Positions 27,489 to 35,936 of a stretch of DNA of 64,000 nt are shown piece by piece; positions within the stretch are counted from its first letter, which is position 1, and each line of letters opens with the position of its first letter. The DNA is from Bryobacter sp. GTDB lineage: Bacteria > Acidobacteriota > Terriglobia > Bryobacterales > Bryobacteraceae. The translations under genes and the position numbers were made by a program. Under the pieces are notes generated by a model that worked only from the letters and a program-made list of their open reading frames with translations, was not told the DNA's origin and made no database searches. The DNA lies in assembly GCA_022843625.1 (NCBI GenBank), contig JALHNH010000008.1:62001-126000 (forward strand). Direction: 5' to 3'.

Positions 27489-27989
27489 ATGGACAGCGAT
27501 CGCAAATATTCGCAGCGCGGCTACCACGATAACGACCGCCCCGATGGGGCTGGTCGACGGGACGATAGACCAAAATTCAATGGTCCCAAGCCACCAATTG
27601 ACGTAACTGGACCACGACTCCCGAGGCTGGTGGAAAGTGTCGCCGCATCCCGTTGTTGGAACTGTTCCACGATGTTGATGGACGGCATTGAATTTACGGC
27701 TAATTGTCCCAAGTGCAATTCGGCACTGCATTGTTGCAAGCAGTGCACACACTTTGAGCCTTCGACCCGCTTTCAATGTCTGAAGCCGATCCCGGAACGC
27801 GTGAACAAGAAGGATCAGGCCAACACCTGCACATTCTTCAAACAGCGCGTGACTGTCGCCCGCGATACTCCGGGTGGCCGTCAGGTATTGGGCGGCGGCA
27901 ACGGTGCCTCCCGCCCGCTCGAACAAATCTCTGCCCCGCGCAGCTCTCAGGAAGCGCGGGCAGCCTTCGATAGTCTTTTCAAAAAGTAA
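27489..27989 (+). CDS. Zinc-ribbon hypothetical protein
   Basis: A 166-residue protein with AAGGAG upstream of its ATG. The N-terminal 45 residues are charged and disordered. Then come C-W-N-C (about residue 56), C-P-K-C (about 73), C-C-K-Q-C (about 81), a single Cys in F-Q-C-L near 97 and N-T-C near 113: enough cysteines for two zinc sites. The C-terminal 40 residues are again disordered. No nuclease or polymerase motif is seen. It could be a ribosome- or RNA-associated zinc ribbon. The preceding 198 bases hold no gene I can support. Confidence 0.65.
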   Translation: MDSDRKYSQRGYHDNDRPDGAGRRDDRPKFNGPKPPIDVTGPRLPRLVESVAASRCWNCSTMLMDGIEFTANCPKCNSALHCCKQCTHFEPSTRFQCLKPIPERVNKKDQANTCTFFKQRVTVARDTPGGRQVLGGGNGASRPLEQISAPRSSQEARAAFDSLFKK

Positions 27990-28007
27990 GTCTCTTCAAA
28001 AAGTAAG

Positions 28008-28562
28008 CTACTTCACATCCATGAACTGGTAGCAGATCATATGCAAAGCAATCATATGGGCGTCTTCGATGCGGCCCATATGAGGTTCTGGAGTGTGAAT
28101 TTGTAGTTGTACCAGTGGACCCAGTTGGCCACCATCACGGCCTGTGAGGCCGATTGTTCGGCAGCCAATCGAGTTGGCATATTCAATCGCACGCAACACA
28201 TTTGGGGAATTTCCAGAACCGCTAATGGCAATCACTACGTCGCCTGCGGAGCCGAAGTTCTTCAACTGTTCGACAGCTGCGTCGTGATAGTCGACGTCGT
28301 TGGAATAGGCGGTTAGCGTGGGCATGTTGTCGTGAAGCGACATGATGCGGAAGCGCTTGTCCTGTTTGTAGCTGGCACCTTTGAGCATGTCGCAGACGAA
28401 GTGCGATGCGGATGCCGCGCTACCACCATTGCCGGTGGTAAAGATGGTCTTGCCCTGATCCCGGGCTTCTGAAAGCCAGGCGATGGCTTGATCTACTTTG
28501 GTGAGGTCGAGTCCGTTCAGGGTCTCAATGAGTTTGTCGCGGTAGGTTTGAGTAAAGGTCAT
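28008..28562 (-). CDS. SIS-domain sugar isomerase, GmhA-like
   Basis: A 184-residue single SIS domain. T-G-N-G-G-S-A-A-S-A-S-H-F near residue 42 is the phosphosugar loop of GmhA/DiaA proteins, and I-S-G-S-G-N-S-P-N-V near 112 is the second SIS loop. In GmhA this fold converts sedoheptulose-7-phosphate to D-glycero-D-manno-heptose-7-phosphate. The H-x(n)-E zinc set cannot be fully confirmed by eye. It is the last gene of the five-gene minus-strand operon and overlaps the ROK kinase by four bases, so its substrate is probably the sugar phosphate that operon processes. Confidence 0.85.
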   Translation of the reverse strand: MTFTQTYRDKLIETLNGLDLTKVDQAIAWLSEARDQGKTIFTTGNGGSAASASHFVCDMLKGASYKQDKRFRIMSLHDNMPTLTAYSNDVDYHDAAVEQLKNFGSAGDVVIAISGSGNSPNVLRAIEYANSIGCRTIGLTGRDGGQLGPLVQLQIHTPEPHMGRIEDAHMIALHMICYQFMDVK

Positions 28563-29416
28563 AAGGGATAAGTTTCTTTCGCGAGCGCAAGTGCGCCGTA
28601 GAGTACGCTGTCATCGGCAAGGGTGGCTGGAACCACATCAATTCGGGCGCGGGACCAGCCAGTAATCTGCTTGCGCAACTCAGCACGAAGGGGAACAAAA
28701 AGTTTGTCGCCCGCCTTGCTGATTCCGCCGCCGATTACGATTCGCATGGGATTCAGAATCATGATGGCCGCTTTTAGGCCAAGGCTTAAGTCAACAACAT
28801 AGCGGTCGACGAAGGCTGGGTCTTCGATCAGTTCTTTAGCTGGTTTGCCGTGATCACGTTCAAGCCAGAGGCCGCAGCAGAGCCGTTCGAAACAGCCGTA
28901 AGCGCCGCACAGGCATTCCGGGCCACCGGGTCTGATGGTGAGATGACCAATCTCTCCGGCATACCAGTCTGCACCGCGATAGATGCCGTATTCGGTCAGA
29001 ATGCCGCCACCGATGCCGGTGGAGAGAGTCATGTAGAAAAGTGGTCTGGTTCCAATGCCAGCTCCATAGATGCCTTCGCCTAGAGCGCCCACATTGGCAT
29101 CGTTGTCCACCACTACAGGTGCGCCAGCAATTTGGCGAACGGTTTCAACTAGTGGGTTTTGCGCCCACCCTTCGACATGAGTAGAAAGAGTAATCTTCTG
29201 CTGGCCGAAATCTACCGGGCCGCCGAAGCCGATCCCGCAACGATGGATTGGATGTTCCTGTTTCCAGGCGCTGATGATGCCTTCGATTTGGGACAGCATG
29301 GAGCGAGGGCCGCCGGCCCGGTCCGTTTGTCTGGACTCTCGCAACACCATCTCTTCTCCGGCAAAGAGTGCCAGAGAAAACTTGGTTCCACCGATGTCAA
29401 TTGCGAGGGTATTCAT
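28559..29416 (-). CDS. ROK-family sugar kinase
   Basis: The ATG at 29416 gives 285 residues; the open frame continues upstream as basic nonsense inside the PfkB gene. It has the N-terminal ATP phosphate motif D-I-G-G-T-K-F near residue 6, V-D-N-D-A-N-V-G-A-L-G-E near 105 with the catalytic aspartate, and C-L-C-G-A-Y-G-C-F-E near 170, the ROK zinc motif C-x-C-G-x-x-G-C-x-E. Proteins of this family phosphorylate glucose, N-acetylmannosamine, allose or similar. No DNA-binding domain is fused. ATGA overlaps join it to the PfkB gene upstream and the SIS gene downstream. Confidence 0.9.
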   Translation of the reverse strand: MNTLAIDIGGTKFSLALFAGEEMVLRESRQTDRAGGPRSMLSQIEGIISAWKQEHPIHRCGIGFGGPVDFGQQKITLSTHVEGWAQNPLVETVRQIAGAPVVVDNDANVGALGEGIYGAGIGTRPLFYMTLSTGIGGGILTEYGIYRGADWYAGEIGHLTIRPGGPECLCGAYGCFERLCCGLWLERDHGKPAKELIEDPAFVDRYVVDLSLGLKAAIMILNPMRIVIGGGISKAGDKLFVPLRAELRKQITGWSRARIDVVPATLADDSVLYGALALAKETYPL

Positions 29417-30405
29417 TCGATGCCGGCGTTTCTGGCGGCCGCACTGACTTCGGCGGGAGTGGCAGTGCCGGTGCCCTTCTTCATGATGGTGATACTGGCA
29501 ACAAGATTGCCAAGTTGAACGGCTTCGTCGATTGTGGCCCCAGCAGCGAGAGCGGAAGCGGCTGCGGCGGAGAAGCTGTCTCCGGCACCGCAAATATCAA
29601 TGGGCTTCTCTACCGAGGCGGTTTTATGCGTTCTGGTGCCGAGAGAATCCAAAACGGTGGCTCCACGTTCACCTGCGGTTACGATCAGGGCACGCAAGCC
29701 GAGCGCCCCGAACAGATACGCGTATTCCTCGTGGCCCAGAAGCCGCATTGCAGCTTCGCGTGCTTCATCCTCGTTGGGTTTGAGATAACAGGCAGCGAAG
29801 AGCTCAGCTCGTTTCCGTGAATCTACCCAAACTACTTTGCCTGGATCCGACCGGCCAAATTCGTTGATCGCATCTCTTAGTGCCGTTGTGACAACTCCAC
29901 CTCTGGTGGTTTCTGCCTGATCGCAAACCAGGATTGCGTCAAAGAGTGAAGCATAACTTTTGAAGGAACGCACCAGCTGGGCATCGAGTGATTCCGGTAG
30001 AGCAGAATTGTTGATGAAGTCAACGCGAGGAAGATCTTCAATGCCGGTTGCTGCATTGATGTGTTTGGTGTAAGTGAAGGTCTGGATCAGGTGGGAACGC
30101 AGAACCAGATCGACGCCGATGTCTCTGATACCCAGAGCCCTGAAGAGCTCATCGCCGTGAGTGTCTTCACCAATTGCGCCCATGACTGCGACGCGGCCAA
30201 GGCCGAGATCTGCAAGGTTGTTGGCGATGGTGCCGCATGCTCCCGCAGTGGACGAAAAGCTGACAACACCAATGCGGGGCAGGCCGGTCTCCCGGGAAGG
30301 CTCGGCGGCCGCAGGATCATAAGTACACCAGCGATCGAGGCAAATGTCTCCAACTACCAGGACATTTAGTTTTGAGAAAGCTTCGAGAATTTCCGAGATC
30401 TTCAT
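29413..30405 (-). CDS. PfkB-family kinase resembling the HldE kinase domain
   Basis: A 330-residue ribokinase-fold enzyme. The opening L-N-V-L-V-V-G-D-I-C-L-D-R-W is very like RfaE/HldE domain I. A-G-A-C-G-T-I-A-N-N-L-A-D-L-G near 58 aligns with its G-G-A-x-N-V-A-x-N-motif, and G-A-G-D-S-F near 274 carries the catalytic aspartate. HldE phosphorylates heptose-7-phosphate at C1. The second HldE domain, the nucleotidyltransferase, is absent and not encoded nearby. The substrate-contact asparagine region differs, so a related sugar phosphate is possible. ATGA overlaps occur at both ends. Confidence 0.85.
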   Translation of the reverse strand: MKISEILEAFSKLNVLVVGDICLDRWCTYDPAAAEPSRETGLPRIGVVSFSSTAGACGTIANNLADLGLGRVAVMGAIGEDTHGDELFRALGIRDIGVDLVLRSHLIQTFTYTKHINAATGIEDLPRVDFINNSALPESLDAQLVRSFKSYASLFDAILVCDQAETTRGGVVTTALRDAINEFGRSDPGKVVWVDSRKRAELFAACYLKPNEDEAREAAMRLLGHEEYAYLFGALGLRALIVTAGERGATVLDSLGTRTHKTASVEKPIDICGAGDSFSAAAASALAAGATIDEAVQLGNLVASITIMKKGTGTATPAEVSAAARNAGIE

Positions 30406-31361
30406 CGCAGCTGTCTCCAGAGGGCCGGAAGAGTGGCGCGGTGATTGCCGCAGAAGTAATAGCTCTCGCCGCCATCAACAACGGTTCTGACGAGAATGGT
30501 CTTCTGAGGCCGGAAGTAATAGCCGGGATCAGACTTGGGGAGCTCTTTTCTGAAGTCGCCTTGAATCGGGATGAGGTCGAAGACGGCTGTGGTGAAGTTC
30601 CGGATCTCTTCGCCCTTTTGCAATGAAACGTTGCGTGCCATGGCGAGGGCTTTGAGATAAACTTCCGGGCCCATGATGGCAGAACCAAAATTCAGCATCA
30701 CGCCCCCTTCGAGGGAACGCACCGTTTCGGTGAAGATCAGGAAGTCGCGGTAGCTGGCTTTGCCGAGGCTCGCGCCGTCGCAATTGGGATGCTCGTGGAG
30801 GATGTCGTAGCCAATGCCTGCGTGCACGGTTGCCGGAATACCTGCGCGCCATGCAGCGGCAAAGACACTGAGATCGCGGTATGGATAGTCAGACTCGTCG
30901 ATGCGCCGGCCGATGTATTCACCGAGGCCCAGTTCGAGGCTGGCGGCTTCGCGAATCCAGTCGTTGAGCTCACCAGTTTCCTGCCAAAGACCAAACTGGC
31001 CTTCGCGGATGTAGCGAGCGACGCTTTCAGTGGTGGCACCGATGCGTGCAAGTTCATAGTCATGAATGGCACCTGCGCCGTTGAAGGCTATGTGCGAGAT
31101 CCAGCCGCGTTCGATCATATCGATGAGGTGGCGGTTGACGCCCGCTCGCAGGACGTGTGCGCCCATAATCAGGATCACGGCACGATTCTGTGCACGGGCC
31201 GAGCGGATACGATCGGCCAGAACCTTCAGGTCGGGGTGTTCAAAGGGGGGAGTTTCGCTATCGAGGCTGAGCCAGTTGGAGATCTCAAGGTCATGCTTGC
31301 GCTCGGCCAGTGGAAGGATCCGCAAGGCGCTGCGGTCGAAAATTCGGTACTTGGAACTCAT
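30402..31361 (-). CDS. Deoxyhypusine-synthase-like protein
   Basis: A 319-residue protein. The region V-I-L-I-M-G-A-H-V-L-R-A-G-V-N-R-H-L-I-D-M-I-E-R-G (about residues 62-90) is followed by A-F-N-G-A-G-A-I-H-D-Y-E-L-A-R-I-G. Later come H-A-G-I-G-Y-D-I-L-H-E-H-P-N near 185 and G-G-V-M-L-N-F-G-S-A near 222, matching bacterial proteins assigned to the deoxyhypusine synthase family (NAD-binding Rossmann-like). True eIF5A modification is absent from bacteria. The position among sugar kinases suggests an NAD-dependent step on a sugar or its derivative (inference). ATGA overlap with the PfkB gene. Confidence 0.6.
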   Translation of the reverse strand: MSSKYRIFDRSALRILPLAERKHDLEISNWLSLDSETPPFEHPDLKVLADRIRSARAQNRAVILIMGAHVLRAGVNRHLIDMIERGWISHIAFNGAGAIHDYELARIGATTESVARYIREGQFGLWQETGELNDWIREAASLELGLGEYIGRRIDESDYPYRDLSVFAAAWRAGIPATVHAGIGYDILHEHPNCDGASLGKASYRDFLIFTETVRSLEGGVMLNFGSAIMGPEVYLKALAMARNVSLQKGEEIRNFTTAVFDLIPIQGDFRKELPKSDPGYYFRPQKTILVRTVVDGGESYYFCGNHRATLPALWRQLR

Positions 31362-31373
31362 AAGTAACAGTTC

Positions 31374-32183
31374 TCAGGCGGGAAAGAGGGCAGTGCGCAA
31401 CTGATCGAGATTGGCGTAGTTGGCGACAATGAAGTCTGCCCCGACTCCAGCGAGACGGTCTCGCTTCCAGGCGTCGATGGTGACGCAGGCAGGCTCTTCC
31501 GTTGCAACGCCAACTGCTACGCCGCCCGCTTGCTTGACTACTTCGATTTCTACATAGCCGTCGCCGAAGCCAAGGAATTCTTCGCCTTTGTACTCGCTGG
31601 ATTCGACAATCTGTTTCACTAGCAGGGCTTTTGAGAATTTGCTCAAGTCGTCGAGTGCACCGAAAACTCCGCCGTCGAAGTAATCGTAGACTTGCAGGAG
31701 TTTCGCTTCTTCCACAACATTTTCGTGGTCTGTTCCGCTGGCGAGATAGAGTTTGAGGCCGCGGGATTTGAGATCTTCGAGCAGCGCTTTTGAGCCTGGC
31801 ACCATATGAGCGTCGGGGGTTGCGCGGCCTTCCCGCAAATCGTCGAGCCTGTCTTTGATCACTTCATGAAGAGCGTCGAGATACATCTTCTTATAGACCT
31901 TGGGGTCTTCGGGTTGGCCACCGCGCAGACGGATCTGTTCTGCGAGTTCCATCATCTGGTAGATCGTTTCTTTGCCCGTTAAGCGGGCGACAAATTCCTC
32001 GACGAGAATTTTCAGCTCGGCTTCCGATTCGCCAGTCTTCAGTTGGGCCAGAATCTCAACCATCTGGGGCACCATCACATCTACCCAACCGGTACGAATC
32101 AGGGAAATCGTGCCATCAAAATCAAAAAGGACGACTCGGGCGTCGTTGGCGTGGACGCCGGGTCGCAAATGTTCAATCATCAC
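31374..32183 (-). CDS. HAD-superfamily phosphatase
   Basis: A 269-residue HAD enzyme with a large helical cap. Motif I is L-F-D-F-D-G-T near residue 20, motif II Y-L-A-S-G-T near 145, a lysine follows in the K-F-S-K-A-L-L-V-K region and motif IV is F-G-D-G-Y near 212. It would dephosphorylate a small metabolite. The cap differs from the capless GmhB phosphatase of heptose synthesis, so it is not an obvious GmhB. It is first in the operon, 12 bases before the deoxyhypusine-synthase-like gene, and divergent from the ABC transporter run, with about 50 bases between. Confidence 0.88.
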   Translation of the reverse strand: MMIEHLRPGVHANDARVVLFDFDGTISLIRTGWVDVMVPQMVEILAQLKTGESEAELKILVEEFVARLTGKETIYQMMELAEQIRLRGGQPEDPKVYKKMYLDALHEVIKDRLDDLREGRATPDAHMVPGSKALLEDLKSRGLKLYLASGTDHENVVEEAKLLQVYDYFDGGVFGALDDLSKFSKALLVKQIVESSEYKGEEFLGFGDGYVEIEVVKQAGGVAVGVATEEPACVTIDAWKRDRLAGVGADFIVANYANLDQLRTALFPA

Positions 32184-32234
32184 TGTCTATTGTCGCAAAG
32201 AGAGTTGGGTAGGGTTGCTAGACTCATCAATAGC

Positions 32235-33077
32235 TTGACTCGTTTTTTCTTTAGTTTCTTTGCCGGCTTATCGCTGTTTGCCGAGCCGCAGCGCATTGTT
32301 AGCACTGTCCCCGGGCTTACCGAGATTCTTTTCGAACTTGGACTGGGGGACCGGACGGTTGGTGTAAGCGAGTATTGCCGCTTTCCGGCTGCTGCGCTCA
32401 CCAAGCCCAAAGTAGGGTCCTTTCTGCAGCCCAATCTCGAGGCAATTACGGCTCTCCGGCCTGATCTTGTGTTGATCATCAAGAACCCGGTGCGCCTGAA
32501 GCAGCGACTGGAGGCAATTGGGCTGCGCGTGGAAGAACTCGATCTTGAGACGCTGCCAGGGATACTTTCCGCAGTTGACCGGCTGGGTGCGGAAACCAAT
32601 CGTAAGGCTCGTGCAGCAGCCCTCAGGGCAACCCTTGAGCAGCGACTGGCCGCAGTGCAAGCGAAAGTGAAGCAGCGGAGGCGGGTTACGTTTCTGGTCG
32701 GACGCACTCCGCAGCGGCTTGAGGGAATGGTAGCTGTCGGCCCCAAGAGTTACCTCGATGAGTTGATGCGATATGCCGGGGGTGACAACATCTTTGCGGA
32801 CTCGCCGGCGATGTATCCCAAGGTTTCGATCGAACAGTTGTTGGCTCGTGATCCTGAGGTGATCTTTGAGATGGGGGACTCGGTGCATGAGGGCATGGAA
32901 CACGGCAAGTACCGCGAAGATGTGCTTGCGGTGTGGGCGAAAATGCCGATGTTAAAGGCTGTGAAAGGCAAGAAGGTATTCCCTCTCAATGACAATATTT
33001 ATGTGGTGCCCGGGCCAAGGTTTGCCGATGCCGCCGAGCGCTTTTACGAAATGTTGCACGGGGGCTGGAGCCGTTGA
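32235..33077 (+). CDS. ABC substrate-binding protein, BtuF-like
   Basis: The TTG at 32235 is chosen because it begins a signal peptide (T-R-F-F-F-S-F-F-A-G-L-S-L-F-A); upstream sequence in frame overlaps the divergent phosphatase. The 280-residue product has the class III binding-protein layout: R-I-V-S-T-V-P-G-L-T-E-I-L-F-E-L-G-L, then V-G-V-S-E-Y-C, L-E-A-I-T-A-L-R-P-D-L-V-L near 75 and a helical bridge. The second lobe has G-G-D-N-I-F. BtuF and siderophore-binding proteins share this form, so vitamin B12 or an iron chelate is the expected ligand. The TTGA overlap couples it to the ATPase. Confidence 0.85.
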   Translation: MTRFFFSFFAGLSLFAEPQRIVSTVPGLTEILFELGLGDRTVGVSEYCRFPAAALTKPKVGSFLQPNLEAITALRPDLVLIIKNPVRLKQRLEAIGLRVEELDLETLPGILSAVDRLGAETNRKARAAALRATLEQRLAAVQAKVKQRRRVTFLVGRTPQRLEGMVAVGPKSYLDELMRYAGGDNIFADSPAMYPKVSIEQLLARDPEVIFEMGDSVHEGMEHGKYREDVLAVWAKMPMLKAVKGKKVFPLNDNIYVVPGPRFADAAERFYEMLHGGWSR

Positions 33078-33856
33078 AGCCTGTTTACCAAATTCGAAAT
33101 CTTGCCGTTATCAAGGACGGACGCCCGCTAATCTCGGACATCGAATTCGAACTTTCCGCTGGTGAGCTTGTAGTCATTCTTGGGCCTAACGGGGCAGGGA
33201 AGAGCACACTGTTGAAGGCTCTGGCAGGCATTGAGCCGGTGAGTGCCGGCGAGATTTTGCTGGGCGGGGAATCGATTGCGAAAATCGGGCGGCGCGAGAT
33301 GGCCAGGCAGGTGGCGATGGTGGAGCCTATGCTGGATCTCCCCTTTGGCTATAGCGTGGAGCAGGTGGTGATGATGGGACGTGCGCCTCACATGGATGCC
33401 TGGTTTGAGGGAGCTGAAGACTGGGCACAGGTAGATGCCGCATTGGCCGTGATGGATTGCCAGGCTCTGCGCAAGCGCGACTATCGCAATTTGTCGAGCG
33501 GCGAAAAGCAGCGGGTGCTGGTGGCGAGTGCGCTGGCCCAACAGCCTTGTGTTTTATTGCTGGATGAGTCGGCGGCATTTCTCGACGTGCGCCACCAGAT
33601 GGAATTGTTTGAAGCAATCAAGCGTCTGACCACGCAAGGTTATCTGATCGTCGCTGTGACACATGACTGGAATCTTGCGGCGGCCTGGGCTTCGCGCATC
33701 ATTCTGCTCAAGAACGGTCGGGTAGCTGCCGCTGGTTCTCCTGCCGAGCTTTCTAACGAAGCATTGTTATTGGAAGTGTTTGGTGTACCGCTGGAAGTGA
33801 TGGTAGTTGAGGGCCGCCCGCCGGTGGTGCTCCAGCCGGGAGCCTCGCGGGGATGA
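33074..33856 (+). CDS. ABC transporter ATPase, BtuD/FecE-like
   Basis: A 260-residue ATPase from a TTG overlapping the previous stop. Walker A is G-P-N-G-A-G-K-S-T near residue 37, the signature is L-S-S-G-E-K-Q-R near 138, Walker B is V-L-L-L-D-E-S near 158 (with Ser where Pro is more usual) and the switch histidine is in V-T-H-D-W near 194. It powers import by the neighbouring FecCD-type permease. The gene overlaps the permease by four bases (GATGAG). The transporter class handles cobalamin, haem or siderophores. Confidence 0.92.
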   Translation: MKPVYQIRNLAVIKDGRPLISDIEFELSAGELVVILGPNGAGKSTLLKALAGIEPVSAGEILLGGESIAKIGRREMARQVAMVEPMLDLPFGYSVEQVVMMGRAPHMDAWFEGAEDWAQVDAALAVMDCQALRKRDYRNLSSGEKQRVLVASALAQQPCVLLLDESAAFLDVRHQMELFEAIKRLTTQGYLIVAVTHDWNLAAAWASRIILLKNGRVAAAGSPAELSNEALLLEVFGVPLEVMVVEGRPPVVLQPGASRG

Positions 33857-34836
33857 GCCGCTACTGGCGCGTGCTTGGCACGAGTGTTTTGATCTCGATT
33901 GCGGCGCTGCTGATCTGCCCGTTGATTGGCCCAACGCCGTTGGACTTCTCAAAGATCTTTACAGATGGTTCGCTTGACGCACAGATTTTCTGGCTGGCGC
34001 GCTTGCCTCGTGTTCTGTTGGCTCTGCTTGCTGGCGGGGCATTGGCTAGCGCCGGAGTTCTGTTTCAGGCATTGATGCGGGATGCACTGGCGACACCCGA
34101 TACGCTTGGTGTTTCAAGCGGGGCGAGTCTGGGGGCGGTGGTGGCCATTTGTTTTGGCTGGGCCGATTCGGCACGGCTGGGTGGGCTCTGGACTGCTTCG
34201 TTGCTGGGTGCCGGAATCGTATTGATGATCGTTGTTGGACTGTCGAGCAGAGGGCGCAATGTCTCGAGTTTCACGCTGCTGCTGGCTGGCATCACGATCA
34301 ATTCGATGTGCGTGGCAATAATGTTATTCCTTCAGAGCGTGACTTCGTTGGGGAGGAGTCTGGCGATTACGCGCTGGCTGATGGGGGGCGTGGATGCGGT
34401 GGAATATCGCACGCTTGGGTTGCTCTCTTTGTTCGTGCTGCCGGCGGCTGCGGTGCTGATTTGGCGATCACACCACTGGAATCTGCTGGCTGTGGGACAG
34501 GCGTGGGCTTCTGCGAAGGGTCTGGATACGCGGTCGAGCTTGAGGTTGGGTTATGCGGCTGGTTCAGTCCTGGCTGGATCGGTTACCGCGATCACAGGGC
34601 CGATCGGCTTTGCCGGGTTGATCGTCCCGCATGCACTTCGCATGTTGATTGGGCCGGATCACAGGCTCCTGCTGCCCACGTCATTTCTGTTGGGTGGGGC
34701 GTTTTTGGCTGTCTGCGATGCGATTGGGCGGACCGTCTTTACCCCTGCCGAATTGCCTGTGGGAGTGATTACGGCACTGCTTGGCGGACCATTTTTTCTC
34801 TGGGTGCTCACTTCACGGGCTACAATTAAGGTTTGA
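33853..34836 (+). CDS. ABC permease, BtuC/FecCD type
   Basis: A 327-residue membrane protein with about ten helices. The family landmarks are visible: R-L-P-R-V-L-L-A-L-L-A-G-G-A-L-A-S-A-G-V-type segment near residue 52, F-Q-A-L-M-R-D-A-L-A-T-P-D-x-L-G-V-S-S-G-A near 74, and G-P-I-G-F-A-G-L-I-V-P-H near 246 that contacts the ATPase. With the two genes before it, it completes a binding protein-ATPase-permease importer. Its stop overlaps the start of a different, MacB-like permease (TTGA), which is unusual. Confidence 0.92.
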   Translation: MSRYWRVLGTSVLISIAALLICPLIGPTPLDFSKIFTDGSLDAQIFWLARLPRVLLALLAGGALASAGVLFQALMRDALATPDTLGVSSGASLGAVVAICFGWADSARLGGLWTASLLGAGIVLMIVVGLSSRGRNVSSFTLLLAGITINSMCVAIMLFLQSVTSLGRSLAITRWLMGGVDAVEYRTLGLLSLFVLPAAAVLIWRSHHWNLLAVGQAWASAKGLDTRSSLRLGYAAGSVLAGSVTAITGPIGFAGLIVPHALRMLIGPDHRLLLPTSFLLGGAFLAVCDAIGRTVFTPAELPVGVITALLGGPFFLWVLTSRATIKV

Positions 34837-35936
34837 CCAACAAACTTGTCCTTGAAAACCTGAAGCACAGGCCGATTCGGACACTCCTGGTAGTATTTGC
34901 CATCGCCATTCAGGTAAATCTGATGCTCACGCTTGTAGGGATGAGTCACGGCATGTTGAACGACTTCCAGCGGAGAAGCCGTGGTGTCGGTGCTGACATT
35001 ATTATCCGGCCTCCCAATACGAGTGTGCTTTCGATGAGCGCTCCTTCGATGAAGGAGGCTATGGTTGGCTACCTTCTCGAACAACCGCATGTTAGCGATG
35101 CACTTGGGGTCACTGTTCACAACATGGAAGGATTTCTCAATAGTGCTACCGGCATTGACCTGAAGAAGTTCGATCAGTTCAGTGGAGGTTTCACATTCAA
35201 GTCGGGCGGTGCCTGGAAGACCAAGAACGATGTCATTGTCGATGAGTACTATGCTGCTCAGCGTAAGCTGAAGGTCGGCGGCCCGGTGACGATGATGAAC
35301 CGCGACTGGAATGTTTCCGGCATTGTTGAGAGTGGCAAGATGAGCCGCATCTTTATGGACGTCAATGTCCTCCAGGATCTGACCGGCAATACGGGTAAGT
35401 ACAGCCAGATCTACCTCAAGGTGGACGATGTAAAGAATGTGGATGCGATCGTCGATCAGATCAAGGCATTGCCTGCTATGAAGGAATACCCGATCTATTC
35501 CATGCAGGCCTTTACTTCGCTGATTAGCATTGATAATGCTCCGGGCTTGCGGCCATTCCTCAATGTGATTGTTGGCCTTGCGGTAGTAGTTGGCTTCCTC
35601 GTTGTCTTTCTCAGCCTTTATACGGCAGTGCTCGAACGAACTCGGGAAATCGGAATCCTCAAGAGCCTTGGCGCTACCCCAGGATTTGTGATCAGTCTCC
35701 TGTTTCGAGAGACGATTGCGCTGTCGATTGTTGGAAGCATGATGGGAGTGGGCTTGAGTTATGCGACACAGTGGCTGATTGCGACTCTGATTCCGGCCAG
35801 CCTCCAGATGCAGATCGTGTATGAGTGGTGGCCCATTTCCATGGCTGTCGCTGTCTTTGCATCATTGGTAGGTGCACTTTATCCCGGCTACAAGGCAGCA
35901 CGTCAGGATGCTGTCGAGGCTCTTGCATATGAGTAA
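34833..35936 (+). CDS. MacB/FtsX-type ABC permease
   Basis: A 367-residue permease from a TTG. One helix lies near the N-terminus (T-L-L-V-V-F-A-I-A-I-Q-V), then a periplasmic MacB-like domain (about residues 45-240), then three helices in the FtsX domain. That domain carries the V-L-E-R-T-R-E-I-G-I-L-K-S-L-G-A-T motif near 270 and ends G-A-L-Y-P-G-Y-K-A-A-R-Q-D-A-V-E-A-L. Such permeases extrude or mechanically transmit signals to substrates in the periplasm. It overlaps the upstream importer permease and its own ATPase downstream. Confidence 0.9.
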   Translation: MTNKLVLENLKHRPIRTLLVVFAIAIQVNLMLTLVGMSHGMLNDFQRRSRGVGADIIIRPPNTSVLSMSAPSMKEAMVGYLLEQPHVSDALGVTVHNMEGFLNSATGIDLKKFDQFSGGFTFKSGGAWKTKNDVIVDEYYAAQRKLKVGGPVTMMNRDWNVSGIVESGKMSRIFMDVNVLQDLTGNTGKYSQIYLKVDDVKNVDAIVDQIKALPAMKEYPIYSMQAFTSLISIDNAPGLRPFLNVIVGLAVVVGFLVVFLSLYTAVLERTREIGILKSLGATPGFVISLLFRETIALSIVGSMMGVGLSYATQWLIATLIPASLQMQIVYEWWPISMAVAVFASLVGALYPGYKAARQDAVEALAYE

